5,144 nt of DNA from Luminiphilus sp. (GTDB lineage: Bacteria; Pseudomonadota; Gammaproteobacteria; Pseudomonadales; Halieaceae): positions 1 to 5,144 of the forward strand of contig JAHEJH010000158.1 in NCBI GenBank assembly GCA_024638905.1. The letters are read 5' to 3'. Made by a program: the position numbers and the translations under genes. Within the stretch, counting starts at the first letter, position 1, and each line of letters opens with the position of its first letter. The notes under the pieces were generated by a model, which saw only the letters and a list, made by a program, of their open reading frames with translations, was not told where the DNA came from and made no database searches. This document shows positions 1 through 4,942 of the stretch, piece by piece.

Positions 1-613
1 CGCCACATCGAACATCCCGCCGCCAGAGCTATACCGCGATGGATTACAGCGCAGTCGTTTCCTTCCTGCGATTGCTTTGCTTGAGCAACACCTGACCGTG
101 ACGCATCTGGAAGCGGCTACTGATTATCGGTTTAGAACGCTCCAACGTGCTGATTTATGGCACGTCCCCCACGACGAGGCCGCCGGAGCGGCGCTGTCGG
201 ATTATTTTTCGTCTCTGACCGGACGGGGGGCGGGTGACCCCAAATCGGTCGAAATCAACCAGAGACCCGTCAATCTGCTTGCCGATGCGCCCGGTGTTGC
301 CTGGGCAACTTTTAGCACTCTGTGTGAAGAGCCGCGCAGCGCCGCCGATTATGTCGAAATGGCTCGCGAGTACCACACCGTGCTGGTAGAGCAGATTCCG
401 CGGTTGGATAGAGACAAGGAGGACGCGGCGAGGCGGTTTATCAATCTGGTGGATGAATTTTACGACCGCAACGTCAAAGTGATTGTCACGGCCGCCCAGC
501 CCCCAGAAACGCTCTACGAAGGGTCAAGGCTGCGCTTCGAGTTCGAACGGACGGTGTCCAGATTGCAGGAGATGCGCACCCAGGAATACCTCAAAGCAGA
601 GCATCGACCGTGA
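1..613 (+). CDS. zapE: Cell division protein ZapE (AFG1-family ATPase), C-terminal part; 5' end outside window
   Basis: This is the 3' part of a ZapE/AFG1-like P-loop ATPase. In E. coli, ZapE acts at the constricting Z-ring and destabilises FtsZ polymers in an ATP-dependent way (family knowledge). The frame is open from base 2, and 203 residues are visible against about 375 in E. coli, so roughly 170 N-terminal residues with the Walker A and B motifs lie upstream. The visible part begins in the sensor-1 region (ATSNIPPPELYRDGLQR, from base 2). It continues with the family blocks TLCEEPRS (about 317-340), ARRFINLVDEFYDRNVK (about 428-478) and the C-terminal LRFEFERTVSRLQEM (530-574), ending near QEYLKAEH. 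A TTG at 77 could be miscalled as a start, but conserved family sequence continues upstream of it, so the gene is truncated only by the window edge. The next gene, rplM, is 86 bases downstream with its own promoter. Confidence 0.93.
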   Translation, partial: ATSNIPPPELYRDGLQRSRFLPAIALLEQHLTVTHLEAATDYRFRTLQRADLWHVPHDEAAGAALSDYFSSLTGRGAGDPKSVEINQRPVNLLADAPGVAWATFSTLCEEPRSAADYVEMAREYHTVLVEQIPRLDRDKEDAARRFINLVDEFYDRNVKVIVTAAQPPETLYEGSRLRFEFERTVSRLQEMRTQEYLKAEHRP

Positions 614-635
614 CGCTCGCGCGGCAAATTAACGG

Positions 636-664
636 TTGAAAGGGCTTAGGCACTCCAGTAACAT
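636..664 (+). promoter_or_regulatory. Candidate sigma70-type promoter for rplM-rpsI
   Basis: A TTGAAA -35 hexamer (636-641) and a TAACAT -10 hexamer (659-664) are separated by exactly 17 bases, in the spacer between zapE and rplM. Transcription would start near 671 and leave a leader of about 29 bases. Spacing and position are as expected for a ribosomal-protein promoter. The assignment rests on consensus matching only. Confidence 0.6.
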
Positions 665-682
665 CCGCGCTCCTTTGAATTC

Positions 683-702
683 GCCCTCAGGGCATGGCCA
701 TG
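683..702 (+). promoter_or_regulatory. rplM translation-start region: ribosome binding site within a small hairpin, two possible ATGs
   Basis: The sequence GCCC-TCA-GGGC (683-693) can fold into a 4-bp stem with a 3-base loop, and it contains the AGGG ribosome binding site (689-692). Two in-frame ATGs follow, at 694 and 700. AGGG lies only one base before 694 but seven before 700, so 700 is the better start, and it gives the 142-residue length of E. coli L13. The 10-base palindrome CATGGCCATG (693-702) covers both ATGs. The rplM-rpsI operon is reported to be autogenously controlled by L13 in E. coli; whether this small fold takes part is inference. Confidence 0.45.
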
Positions 703-1128
703 AAAACATACAGCGCAAAGGCAGAAGACGTTCAGCACGACTGGTTGGTGGTCGATGCCGAGAATTTGACGCTCGGTCGTCTTGCCACAGAGATCGCGCA
801 CCGTCTGCGCGGCAAGCACAAGCCAGAGTACACGCCCCACATGGACATGGGTGACTACATCGTTGTTGTGAACTGCGAGAAAATCCGCGTTACCGGCGCG
901 AAGAAGACCGATAAAATGTACTTCCACCACACGGGCTTTCCGGGTGGCATCCGCTCAGCCAGCTTTGAGCAGGTGATCGACAAGGCGCCCGAGCGAGTGA
1001 TTCAGCGTGCAGTGAAGGGCATGATGCCGCGGAGTCCTCTGGGCCGCGCAATGCTGAAAAAGCTAAAAGTCTATGCGGGACCTTCGCATCCGCATGCGGC
1101 ACAGCAGCCGCAGCCACTGACGATCTGA
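700..1128 (+). CDS. rplM: 50S ribosomal protein L13 (uL13)
   Basis: L13 is an early-assembly protein of the large ribosomal subunit that binds 23S rRNA. The product from the ATG at 700 has 142 residues, the same length as E. coli L13, and keeps the family blocks throughout: DWLVVDA, LGRLATE, RGKHKPEYTPHMDMGDY, TDKMYFHHTGFPGG, then GMMPRSPLGRAMLKKLKVYAG and the terminal HAAQQPQPLTI. An in-frame ATG at 694 would add Met-Ala, but the AGGG ribosome binding site is correctly spaced only for 700. rpsI follows after ten bases, and its Shine-Dalgarno sequence overlaps the rplM stop codon, so the two are co-transcribed and probably translationally coupled. The identification is secure; only the two-codon start choice is open. 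Confidence 0.97.
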   Translation: MKTYSAKAEDVQHDWLVVDAENLTLGRLATEIAHRLRGKHKPEYTPHMDMGDYIVVVNCEKIRVTGAKKTDKMYFHHTGFPGGIRSASFEQVIDKAPERVIQRAVKGMMPRSPLGRAMLKKLKVYAGPSHPHAAQQPQPLTI

Positions 1129-1138
1129 GGAGGTCACG

Positions 1139-1531
1139 ATGGCAACCGCACAGTATTACGGAACAGGACGCCGCAAAACGTCGACTGCGCGTGTCTTTTT
1201 ACGGACAGGCAGTGGCAACATCATGATTAATGGCCGTCCCATTGACGAATACTTTGGCCGAGAAGTGGCGCGAATGATCGTCAGGCAGCCCCTGGAGCTG
1301 ACCGAGAACGCCGACACTTTCGATGCCAATGTCACCGTTGCCGGTGGCGGTAGCTTTGGCCAAGCCGGTGCCATTCGGCATGGGCTGACACGCGCATTGT
1401 TGGAATACGACGAGAGCCTGCGCGGCACACTGCGCGCGGCGGGCTATGTCACCCGTGACGCAAGAGCGGTTGAGCGGAAGAAAGTGGGTTTGCGAAAAGC
1501 GCGTCGGCGCCCGCAGTTCTCCAAGCGCTGA
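1139..1531 (+). CDS. rpsI: 30S ribosomal protein S9 (uS9)
   Basis: S9 sits in the head of the small subunit, and its basic C-terminal tail reaches the P-site tRNA. The product has 130 residues, as in E. coli. It has the N-terminal YYGTGRRK (6-13), YFGRE (38-42), the glycine-rich GGG (69-71) with GQAGAIRHG (74-82), EYDESLR (89-95) and the arginine-lysine tail ERKKVGLRKARRRPQFSKR (112-130), including the conserved terminal SKR. A near-perfect ribosome binding site, GAGGAGGT (1127-1134), overlaps the rplM stop codon and lies four bases before the ATG. This is the second and last gene of the rplM-rpsI operon, with an intrinsic terminator starting 20 bases after the stop. Confidence 0.98.
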   Translation: MATAQYYGTGRRKTSTARVFLRTGSGNIMINGRPIDEYFGREVARMIVRQPLELTENADTFDANVTVAGGGSFGQAGAIRHGLTRALLEYDESLRGTLRAAGYVTRDARAVERKKVGLRKARRRPQFSKR

Positions 1532-1550
1532 TCGATCAAGAGATCTCCCC

Positions 1551-1578
1551 AAAGGCCCGCCGATGCGGGCTTTTTTTT
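1551..1578 (+). terminator. Intrinsic terminator of the rplM-rpsI operon
   Basis: A perfect 6-bp GC stem, GCCCGC (1555-1560) with GCGGGC (1565-1570), closes a CGAT loop and is followed by eight T (1571-1578). The A-rich bases before the stem (1551-1554) can pair with the first T residues and lengthen it. This is a textbook rho-independent terminator, and it marks the operon end before the SMR gene. Confidence 0.93.
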
Positions 1579-1653
1579 GGCCTCAATTCAGATCCCACGG
1601 TGTGACAGGCTTTAAGATGGCGACTCGGGGTAGAGTCAGTCAGATTGAGGCCA
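1578..1653. repeat. Perfect 10-bp inverted repeat between rpsI and the SMR gene
   Basis: TGGCCTCAAT (1578-1587) and its exact reverse complement ATTGAGGCCA (1644-1653) enclose 56 bases. The left arm starts at the last T of the rpsI terminator. Inside the loop is a smaller hairpin, GACTC (1622-1626) with GAGTC (1633-1637). No reading frame is enclosed. The pair could be the ends of a small mobile-element remnant or a structured leader for the SMR transcript; the sequence does not decide between these. Confidence 0.55.
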
Positions 1654-1655
1654 CG

Positions 1656-1694
1656 AGAAGGGGTCGTGAAAAAGGGTCGGGAAAAGGGGTCACC
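1656..1694 (+). repeat. Three degenerate 13-bp tandem repeats upstream of the SMR gene
   Basis: Three consecutive 13-base units read AGAAGGGGTCGTG (1656-1668), AAAAAGGGTCGGG (1669-1681) and AAAAGGGGTCACC (1682-1694). The GGTC core recurs at 1662, 1675 and 1688, exactly 13 bases apart. The array ends nine bases before the ribosome binding site of the SMR gene. It is purine-rich and would lie in the leader or promoter of that gene. Its function is unknown; regulator-binding iterons or a replication-slippage product are both possible. Confidence 0.6.
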
Positions 1695-1702
1695 AAAAAT
1701 AA

Positions 1703-1709
1703 GAGGAGG
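1703..1709 (+). promoter_or_regulatory. Ribosome binding site fixing the GTG start of the SMR gene
   Basis: GAGGAGG is an almost perfect Shine-Dalgarno sequence. It lies nine bases before the GTG at 1719. It decides the start, because the frame stays open far upstream through the terminator and into the rpsI region without any other plausible initiation site. Confidence 0.8.
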
Positions 1710-1718
1710 CCAGATATC

Positions 1719-2042
1719 GTGCAGTACGGTTATTTGCTGATAGCGGTGGCGCTGGAAGTGTCTGGGACCGTGCTGTTGCCCCTGAGCCAGAACTTCACCC
1801 GCCCCGTGCCAACGCTGTCCCTGATAGGGTGCTACGCAGCCTCTTTTTACTGCTTGACCTTCGCCCTGAATACGTTGCCGATCGCGGTGGTCTACGCCAC
1901 GTGGTCTGGGCTGGGTATTTTTCTCATCACCTTGTTCGGATACCTGGTTTTTGAGCAGGCACTGGATTGGCGCGCCATTCTAGGCCTGCTGCTGATTGTG
2001 GCGGGGGTGGTGCTGGTAAATAGCTTCGCTCCCCACAAGTGA
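1719..2042 (+). CDS. Small multidrug resistance (SMR) family transporter, EmrE-like
   Basis: The product has 107 residues from the GTG start, against 110 for EmrE, and four hydrophobic segments (about 3-21, 33-51, 56-76, 85-102). SMR proteins work as antiparallel dimers in the inner membrane, exchanging protons for cationic drugs, quaternary amines or, in other subtypes, guanidinium or polyamines. The essential proton- and substrate-binding glutamate is present as Glu13 (ALEVSGT; EmrE Glu14), with Tyr39, Tyr59 and Trp62 (EmrE 40, 60, 63), the YATWSGLG block, and the helix-4 glycines Gly89 and Gly96. Departures are Pro21 for EmrE Lys22, Gln24 for Glu25 and Ala56 for Gly57, so the substrate cannot be inferred. 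The gene stands alone between the rpsI terminator and petA, where this syntenic block normally has no transporter, so it looks inserted. No convincing promoter was found. Confidence 0.88.
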   Translation: MQYGYLLIAVALEVSGTVLLPLSQNFTRPVPTLSLIGCYAASFYCLTFALNTLPIAVVYATWSGLGIFLITLFGYLVFEQALDWRAILGLLLIVAGVVLVNSFAPHK

Positions 2043-2095
2043 GCAGTAGCCTAGGCCAAGGCTGATCCCGGCCTGCATGCGTTGCGTATTTCAAC

Positions 2096-2124
2096 TTGCT
2101 GGTGGCTTGCGTGACCATTACACT
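2096..2124 (+). promoter_or_regulatory. Candidate promoter for the pet (bc1) operon
   Basis: TTGCTG (2096-2101) and TACACT (2119-2124) are 17 bases apart, in the 195-base spacer between the SMR gene and petA. The -10 matches the consensus at four of six positions; the -35 is weaker. The leader would be about 105 bases. The 10 bases from the -10 onward, TACACTTCGC, occur again at the candidate sspA promoter (4907-4916). I saw no Fnr-type site (TTGAT-N4-ATCAA). Confidence 0.4.
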
Positions 2125-2237
2125 TCGCGCGCTGAATTCATCTTGTTCGCCCAGGCCAATCCAACTCCTTTTACCCCCCATGTGGGTGGAGTTTGAGGTA
2201 TTGGCAGGTGACACGGTAGACCGGGAGAGTCTTTATC

Positions 2238-2858
2238 ATGACGGATACGACAGACACGCACGATTCGGTGGCTGATGATGGCCAGAAACGTCGACGCTTT
2301 TTGACTGCGGCAACCTCTGCGGTGGGCGTGGCCGGTGTGGCCGGTGTGGCCGTGCCTTTCCTCGGATCATGGAATCCCTCCGAGAAAGCGAAAGCTGCGG
2401 GCGCGCCGGTCCGCGCTGATATCAGCAAGCTTGAACCGGGCCAGATGGTCGTGATTGAGTGGCGCGGCAAGCCGGTCTACGTGCTGCGCCGAACCCCTGA
2501 TCAAGTGGCGGGTTTGGCCACCCTGAACGACGATCTGAAAGATCCCTCGTCAGAGGCATCCGCGCAGCCCGGTTACATCGAGGGCGATGGAAGAGCCATC
2601 AACGAAGAATTTCTCGTGATGGTAGGGCTCTGTACCCATCTGGGTTGTGCTCCTAAATTCCGGCCTGAGGTCGGCGCGGCAGACATGGGTGGCGACGAGT
2701 GGTTGGGCGGCTTCTTTTGCCCTTGCCACGGCTCCAAATTTGATCTGGCCGGGCGCGTATACAAGGGCGTACCGGCGTCGGCCAATCTTGAAATTCCCCC
2801 CTATTCCTATGAGAGCGACGGCGTACTATTGATTGGCGTTGACGCGGAGGCAGCCTGA
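2238..2858 (+). CDS. petA: Ubiquinol-cytochrome c reductase Rieske iron-sulfur subunit
   Basis: This is the 2Fe-2S subunit of the cytochrome bc1 complex. It takes one electron from ubiquinol at the Qo site and passes it to cytochrome c1 on the periplasmic face. The product has 206 residues. The N-terminus carries a twin-arginine signal-anchor (KRRRFL, 17-22) followed by one membrane helix (about 26-43), typical of the uncleaved Tat anchor of bacterial Rieske proteins. A flexible Ala/Gly-rich hinge follows (about 50-58). Both cluster boxes are intact: CTHLGC (132-137) and CPCHGS (161-166), giving ligands Cys132, His134, Cys161 and His164 and the disulfide pair Cys137-Cys163. Phe168 stands where many alphaproteobacterial and mitochondrial proteins have a potential-raising tyrosine. 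A GGGAGAG ribosome binding site (2223-2229) precedes the ATG by eight bases. The stop overlaps the next start (TGATG), showing an operon with tight coupling. Confidence 0.97.
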   Translation: MTDTTDTHDSVADDGQKRRRFLTAATSAVGVAGVAGVAVPFLGSWNPSEKAKAAGAPVRADISKLEPGQMVVIEWRGKPVYVLRRTPDQVAGLATLNDDLKDPSSEASAQPGYIEGDGRAINEEFLVMVGLCTHLGCAPKFRPEVGAADMGGDEWLGGFFCPCHGSKFDLAGRVYKGVPASANLEIPPYSYESDGVLLIGVDAEAA

Positions 2859-4858
2859 TGGAAAAAGCACTGACCGGTCTGATGTCCTGGATTGACGCGC
2901 GGCTGCCGCTGACGCGGGCGTGGGATACGCACATGGGCGAGTACTACGCGCCCAAGAACTTCAACCTTTGGTACTTCTTTGGCGTGTTTTCGCTGCTAGT
3001 GTTGGTCAACCAGCTGCTGACAGGCATCTGGCTGACGATGAGCTACACGCCGTCATCAGAAGAGGCTTTTGCTTCAGTCGAATACATCATGCGCGATGTG
3101 GATTACGGATGGTTGCTGCGCTACATGCACTCCACCGGCGCGTCAGCGTTTTTTATCGTGGTCTATCTGCATATGATGCGCGCGCTTATGTATGGCTCCT
3201 ATAAGAAGCCGCGTGAGCTCATCTGGATCTTCGGCATGCTGATTTTCGTTGTGCTGATGGCCGAGGCGTTTGTCGGTTACGTGTTGCCCTGGGGGCAGAT
3301 GTCCTATTGGGGCGCACAGGTCATCATTTCGTTGTTTGGCGCTATCCCCGTGGTTGGGGAGGACATCGTGACCTGGATTCGCGGCGACTACCTGCTGTCG
3401 GGCATCACGTTGAACCGGTTTTTTGCGCTGCACGTCGTGGCGCTGCCGATTGTGCTGTTGGCACTGGTCGTGCTGCACATTCTGGCATTGCACGAAGTGG
3501 GCTCTAATAACCCGGATGGGGTCGAGATCAAGAAGAATAAGGGCCCCGACGGCGTGCCGCTAGACGGTATCAAGTTCCACCCTTACTACTCTGTGCATGA
3601 CGTGCAGGGCATTGCGGTATTCCTGTTCTTCTTCTGCGGGATACTGTTCTTTGCACCCGAGATGGGCGGTTTCTTCCTCGAATTCGCGAACTTTGAAGAA
3701 GCGAACGGCTTGAAGACCCCGGAGCACATCGCCCCCGTGTGGTACTTCACTCCCTATTACTCTGTGCTGCGGGCAGTACCCGATAAATTCTGGGGTTTCG
3801 TGTTCTTTGCGGCGTCGGTAGTGGTTCCCTTTGCGCTCCCCTGGTTGGATCGCAACCCGGTGAAGTCTTGGCGCTATCGCGGCAATCTGAACCGCATCAT
3901 GCTGCTGTTGTTCATCGTGTCATTCATCATTCTTGGGGTGCTGGGTGTCAAGTCACCGACTCCTGAAAGAACTTTTTTGGCCCAGATCTGCACTATCTTC
4001 TATTTCTTCTTCTTTTTGGCAATGCCCTGGTGGTCGCGTTTGGACCGGACTAAGCCGGTACCCGAGCGGGTTACGATGGATGGGGGAATGCCGATATGGC
4101 AGAGCCTCGCCACCCTCGCCATCATCGGCGCCCTGACGTTTTTGCCGCTGAAGGCGGTGGGTGCGGAGTCGGCGTATGACTGCGGCACGATCCCGTGTGA
4201 CGCCTTTGAAGCGGACCCGACAGACAAGCCGTCTCTGCAGCGCGGTGCGGCGCTGTACGCCAGCTACTGCATGGGTTGCCACTCGCTCCAGTATTCTCGG
4301 CACAACCGTGTCGCCCGAGATCTTGGTATCCCGGAAGATCTGTACAAAGCCAATCTGGTTTTTGATCCCGAAATCAAGTTGGGCTCGCTGATGTCCAACA
4401 GCATGGATAAGGGAGATGCCAAGATCTGGTTTGGCGCAACTCCGCCGGATCTAACCCTCATCTCTAGGGCGAGGCAGCCAGAGTGGCTCTACACCTACCT
4501 GCGCGCGTTTTATGAAGATGACCTGCGTCCTTACGGCGTCAACAACCGCGTGTACCCCAACGTCGGTATGCCGCATGTCTTGATGGAACTGCAGGGCCTG
4601 GCGGCCTGTTCCGATGAGGCGGGCGCTGCGGCGGCGAAGGCTGAACAGTGCGTAACGATGGATGTGGCATCGGCAGGAGCTATGTCTGCCGAGCAGTTCG
4701 ACGGGGCCATGTACGATCTCGTCAATTTTCTGGCGTACACCGCCGAGCCCTACAAGTCTGACCGCCTTCGCATCGGTACATATGTCCTGTTATTCCTAGT
4801 GGTCTTCTTTATTTTCGCGTGGCTACTCAACCGCGAATACTGGAAAGACGTCCACTAA
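2858..4858 (+). CDS. petBC: Cytochrome b / cytochrome c1 fusion of the bc1 complex
   Basis: One 666-residue frame encodes both remaining catalytic bc1 subunits. Residues 1 to about 410 are cytochrome b, with eight membrane helices and four haem ligands (His91 and His192 for bL, His105 and His207 for bH). They also carry the Qo-site PWGQMSYWGA (144-153) and PVWY (293-296, in place of PEWY). Residues from about 411 are cytochrome c1: a signal-like hydrophobic stretch (about 413-431) with a likely leader-peptidase site after Ala436, the haem motif CMGCH (471-475), probable axial Met571 (VGMPHVL), and a C-terminal anchor (about 639-657) ending REYWKDVH. Family knowledge: Bradyrhizobium FbcH is a similar fusion cleaved after translation, whereas gammaproteobacteria usually have separate petB and petC. 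No stop lies at the junction, although in-frame ATGs exist at 4076 and 4088. Start: ATG 2858 with GGAGG at 2846-2850. Cleavage into two mature proteins is inferred. Confidence 0.95.
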   Translation: MEKALTGLMSWIDARLPLTRAWDTHMGEYYAPKNFNLWYFFGVFSLLVLVNQLLTGIWLTMSYTPSSEEAFASVEYIMRDVDYGWLLRYMHSTGASAFFIVVYLHMMRALMYGSYKKPRELIWIFGMLIFVVLMAEAFVGYVLPWGQMSYWGAQVIISLFGAIPVVGEDIVTWIRGDYLLSGITLNRFFALHVVALPIVLLALVVLHILALHEVGSNNPDGVEIKKNKGPDGVPLDGIKFHPYYSVHDVQGIAVFLFFFCGILFFAPEMGGFFLEFANFEEANGLKTPEHIAPVWYFTPYYSVLRAVPDKFWGFVFFAASVVVPFALPWLDRNPVKSWRYRGNLNRIMLLLFIVSFIILGVLGVKSPTPERTFLAQICTIFYFFFFLAMPWWSRLDRTKPVPERVTMDGGMPIWQSLATLAIIGALTFLPLKAVGAESAYDCGTIPCDAFEADPTDKPSLQRGAALYASYCMGCHSLQYSRHNRVARDLGIPEDLYKANLVFDPEIKLGSLMSNSMDKGDAKIWFGATPPDLTLISRARQPEWLYTYLRAFYEDDLRPYGVNNRVYPNVGMPHVLMELQGLAACSDEAGAAAAKAEQCVTMDVASAGAMSAEQFDGAMYDLVNFLAYTAEPYKSDRLRIGTYVLLFLVVFFIFAWLLNREYWKDVH

Positions 4859-4877
4859 AAACAGGTTCTGGAGAATT

Positions 4878-4896
4878 GGGGGCAACCTCTGCCCCC
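4878..4896 (+). terminator. GC-rich hairpin after the pet operon, possible weak terminator
   Basis: GGGGGCA (4878-4884) pairs perfectly with TGCCCCC (4890-4896) around a 5-base loop, starting 20 bases after the petBC stop. Only three T follow (GTTTG), so termination may be inefficient, and some read-through into sspA is plausible. Confidence 0.55.
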
Positions 4897-4903
4897 GTTT
4901 GAG

Positions 4904-4912
4904 TGGTACACT
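4904..4912 (+). promoter_or_regulatory. Candidate extended -10 promoter for sspA
   Basis: TGGTACACT carries the TGn extension directly before a TACACT -10 hexamer (4907-4912). Transcription would start near 4919, about 24 bases before the sspA ATG at 4943. No good -35 lies at the right distance: that position falls inside the preceding hairpin. Extended -10 promoters can work without one. The -10 and the next four bases repeat those at the candidate petA promoter. Confidence 0.4.
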
Positions 4913-4942
4913 TCGCACCCCAGTTTGACCAGTTGAATTTGT

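Noticed and set aside
1588..1618. Possible promoter for the SMR gene (TTCAGA ... TAAGAT)
   Set aside because: The spacer would be 19 bases and the hexamers match poorly; too weak to list as a feature.
1446..1718. Upstream extension of the SMR frame, giving a 198-residue protein starting inside rpsI
   Set aside because: The extension crosses the rpsI coding end, the intrinsic terminator and the repeats, is not SMR-like, and the GAGGAGG site fixes the start at 1719.
2048..2063. AGCCT ... AGGCT hairpin after the SMR gene as a terminator
   Set aside because: The stem is only 5 bp and no T-tract follows.
2193..2222. TTGAGG ... TAGACC as a second petA promoter
   Set aside because: The -10 is poor and transcription would start at the ribosome binding site.
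2171..2470. Minus-strand frame of 99 codons across the petA start, and its neighbour at 1927-2214
   Set aside because: They overlap petA or the SMR 3' end, with low-complexity Pro/Ala/Thr content and no family resemblance.
155..4740. Minus-strand open frames of 60-117 codons opposite zapE, rplM, rpsI, petA and petBC
   Set aside because: They mirror high-GC coding genes, have no recognisable domains, and each lies wholly or mostly over a firmly identified plus-strand gene.
4925..4930. TTGACC as a -35 element for sspA
   Set aside because: No -10-like hexamer lies 16-18 bases downstream, and transcription would begin beyond the 4943 start.
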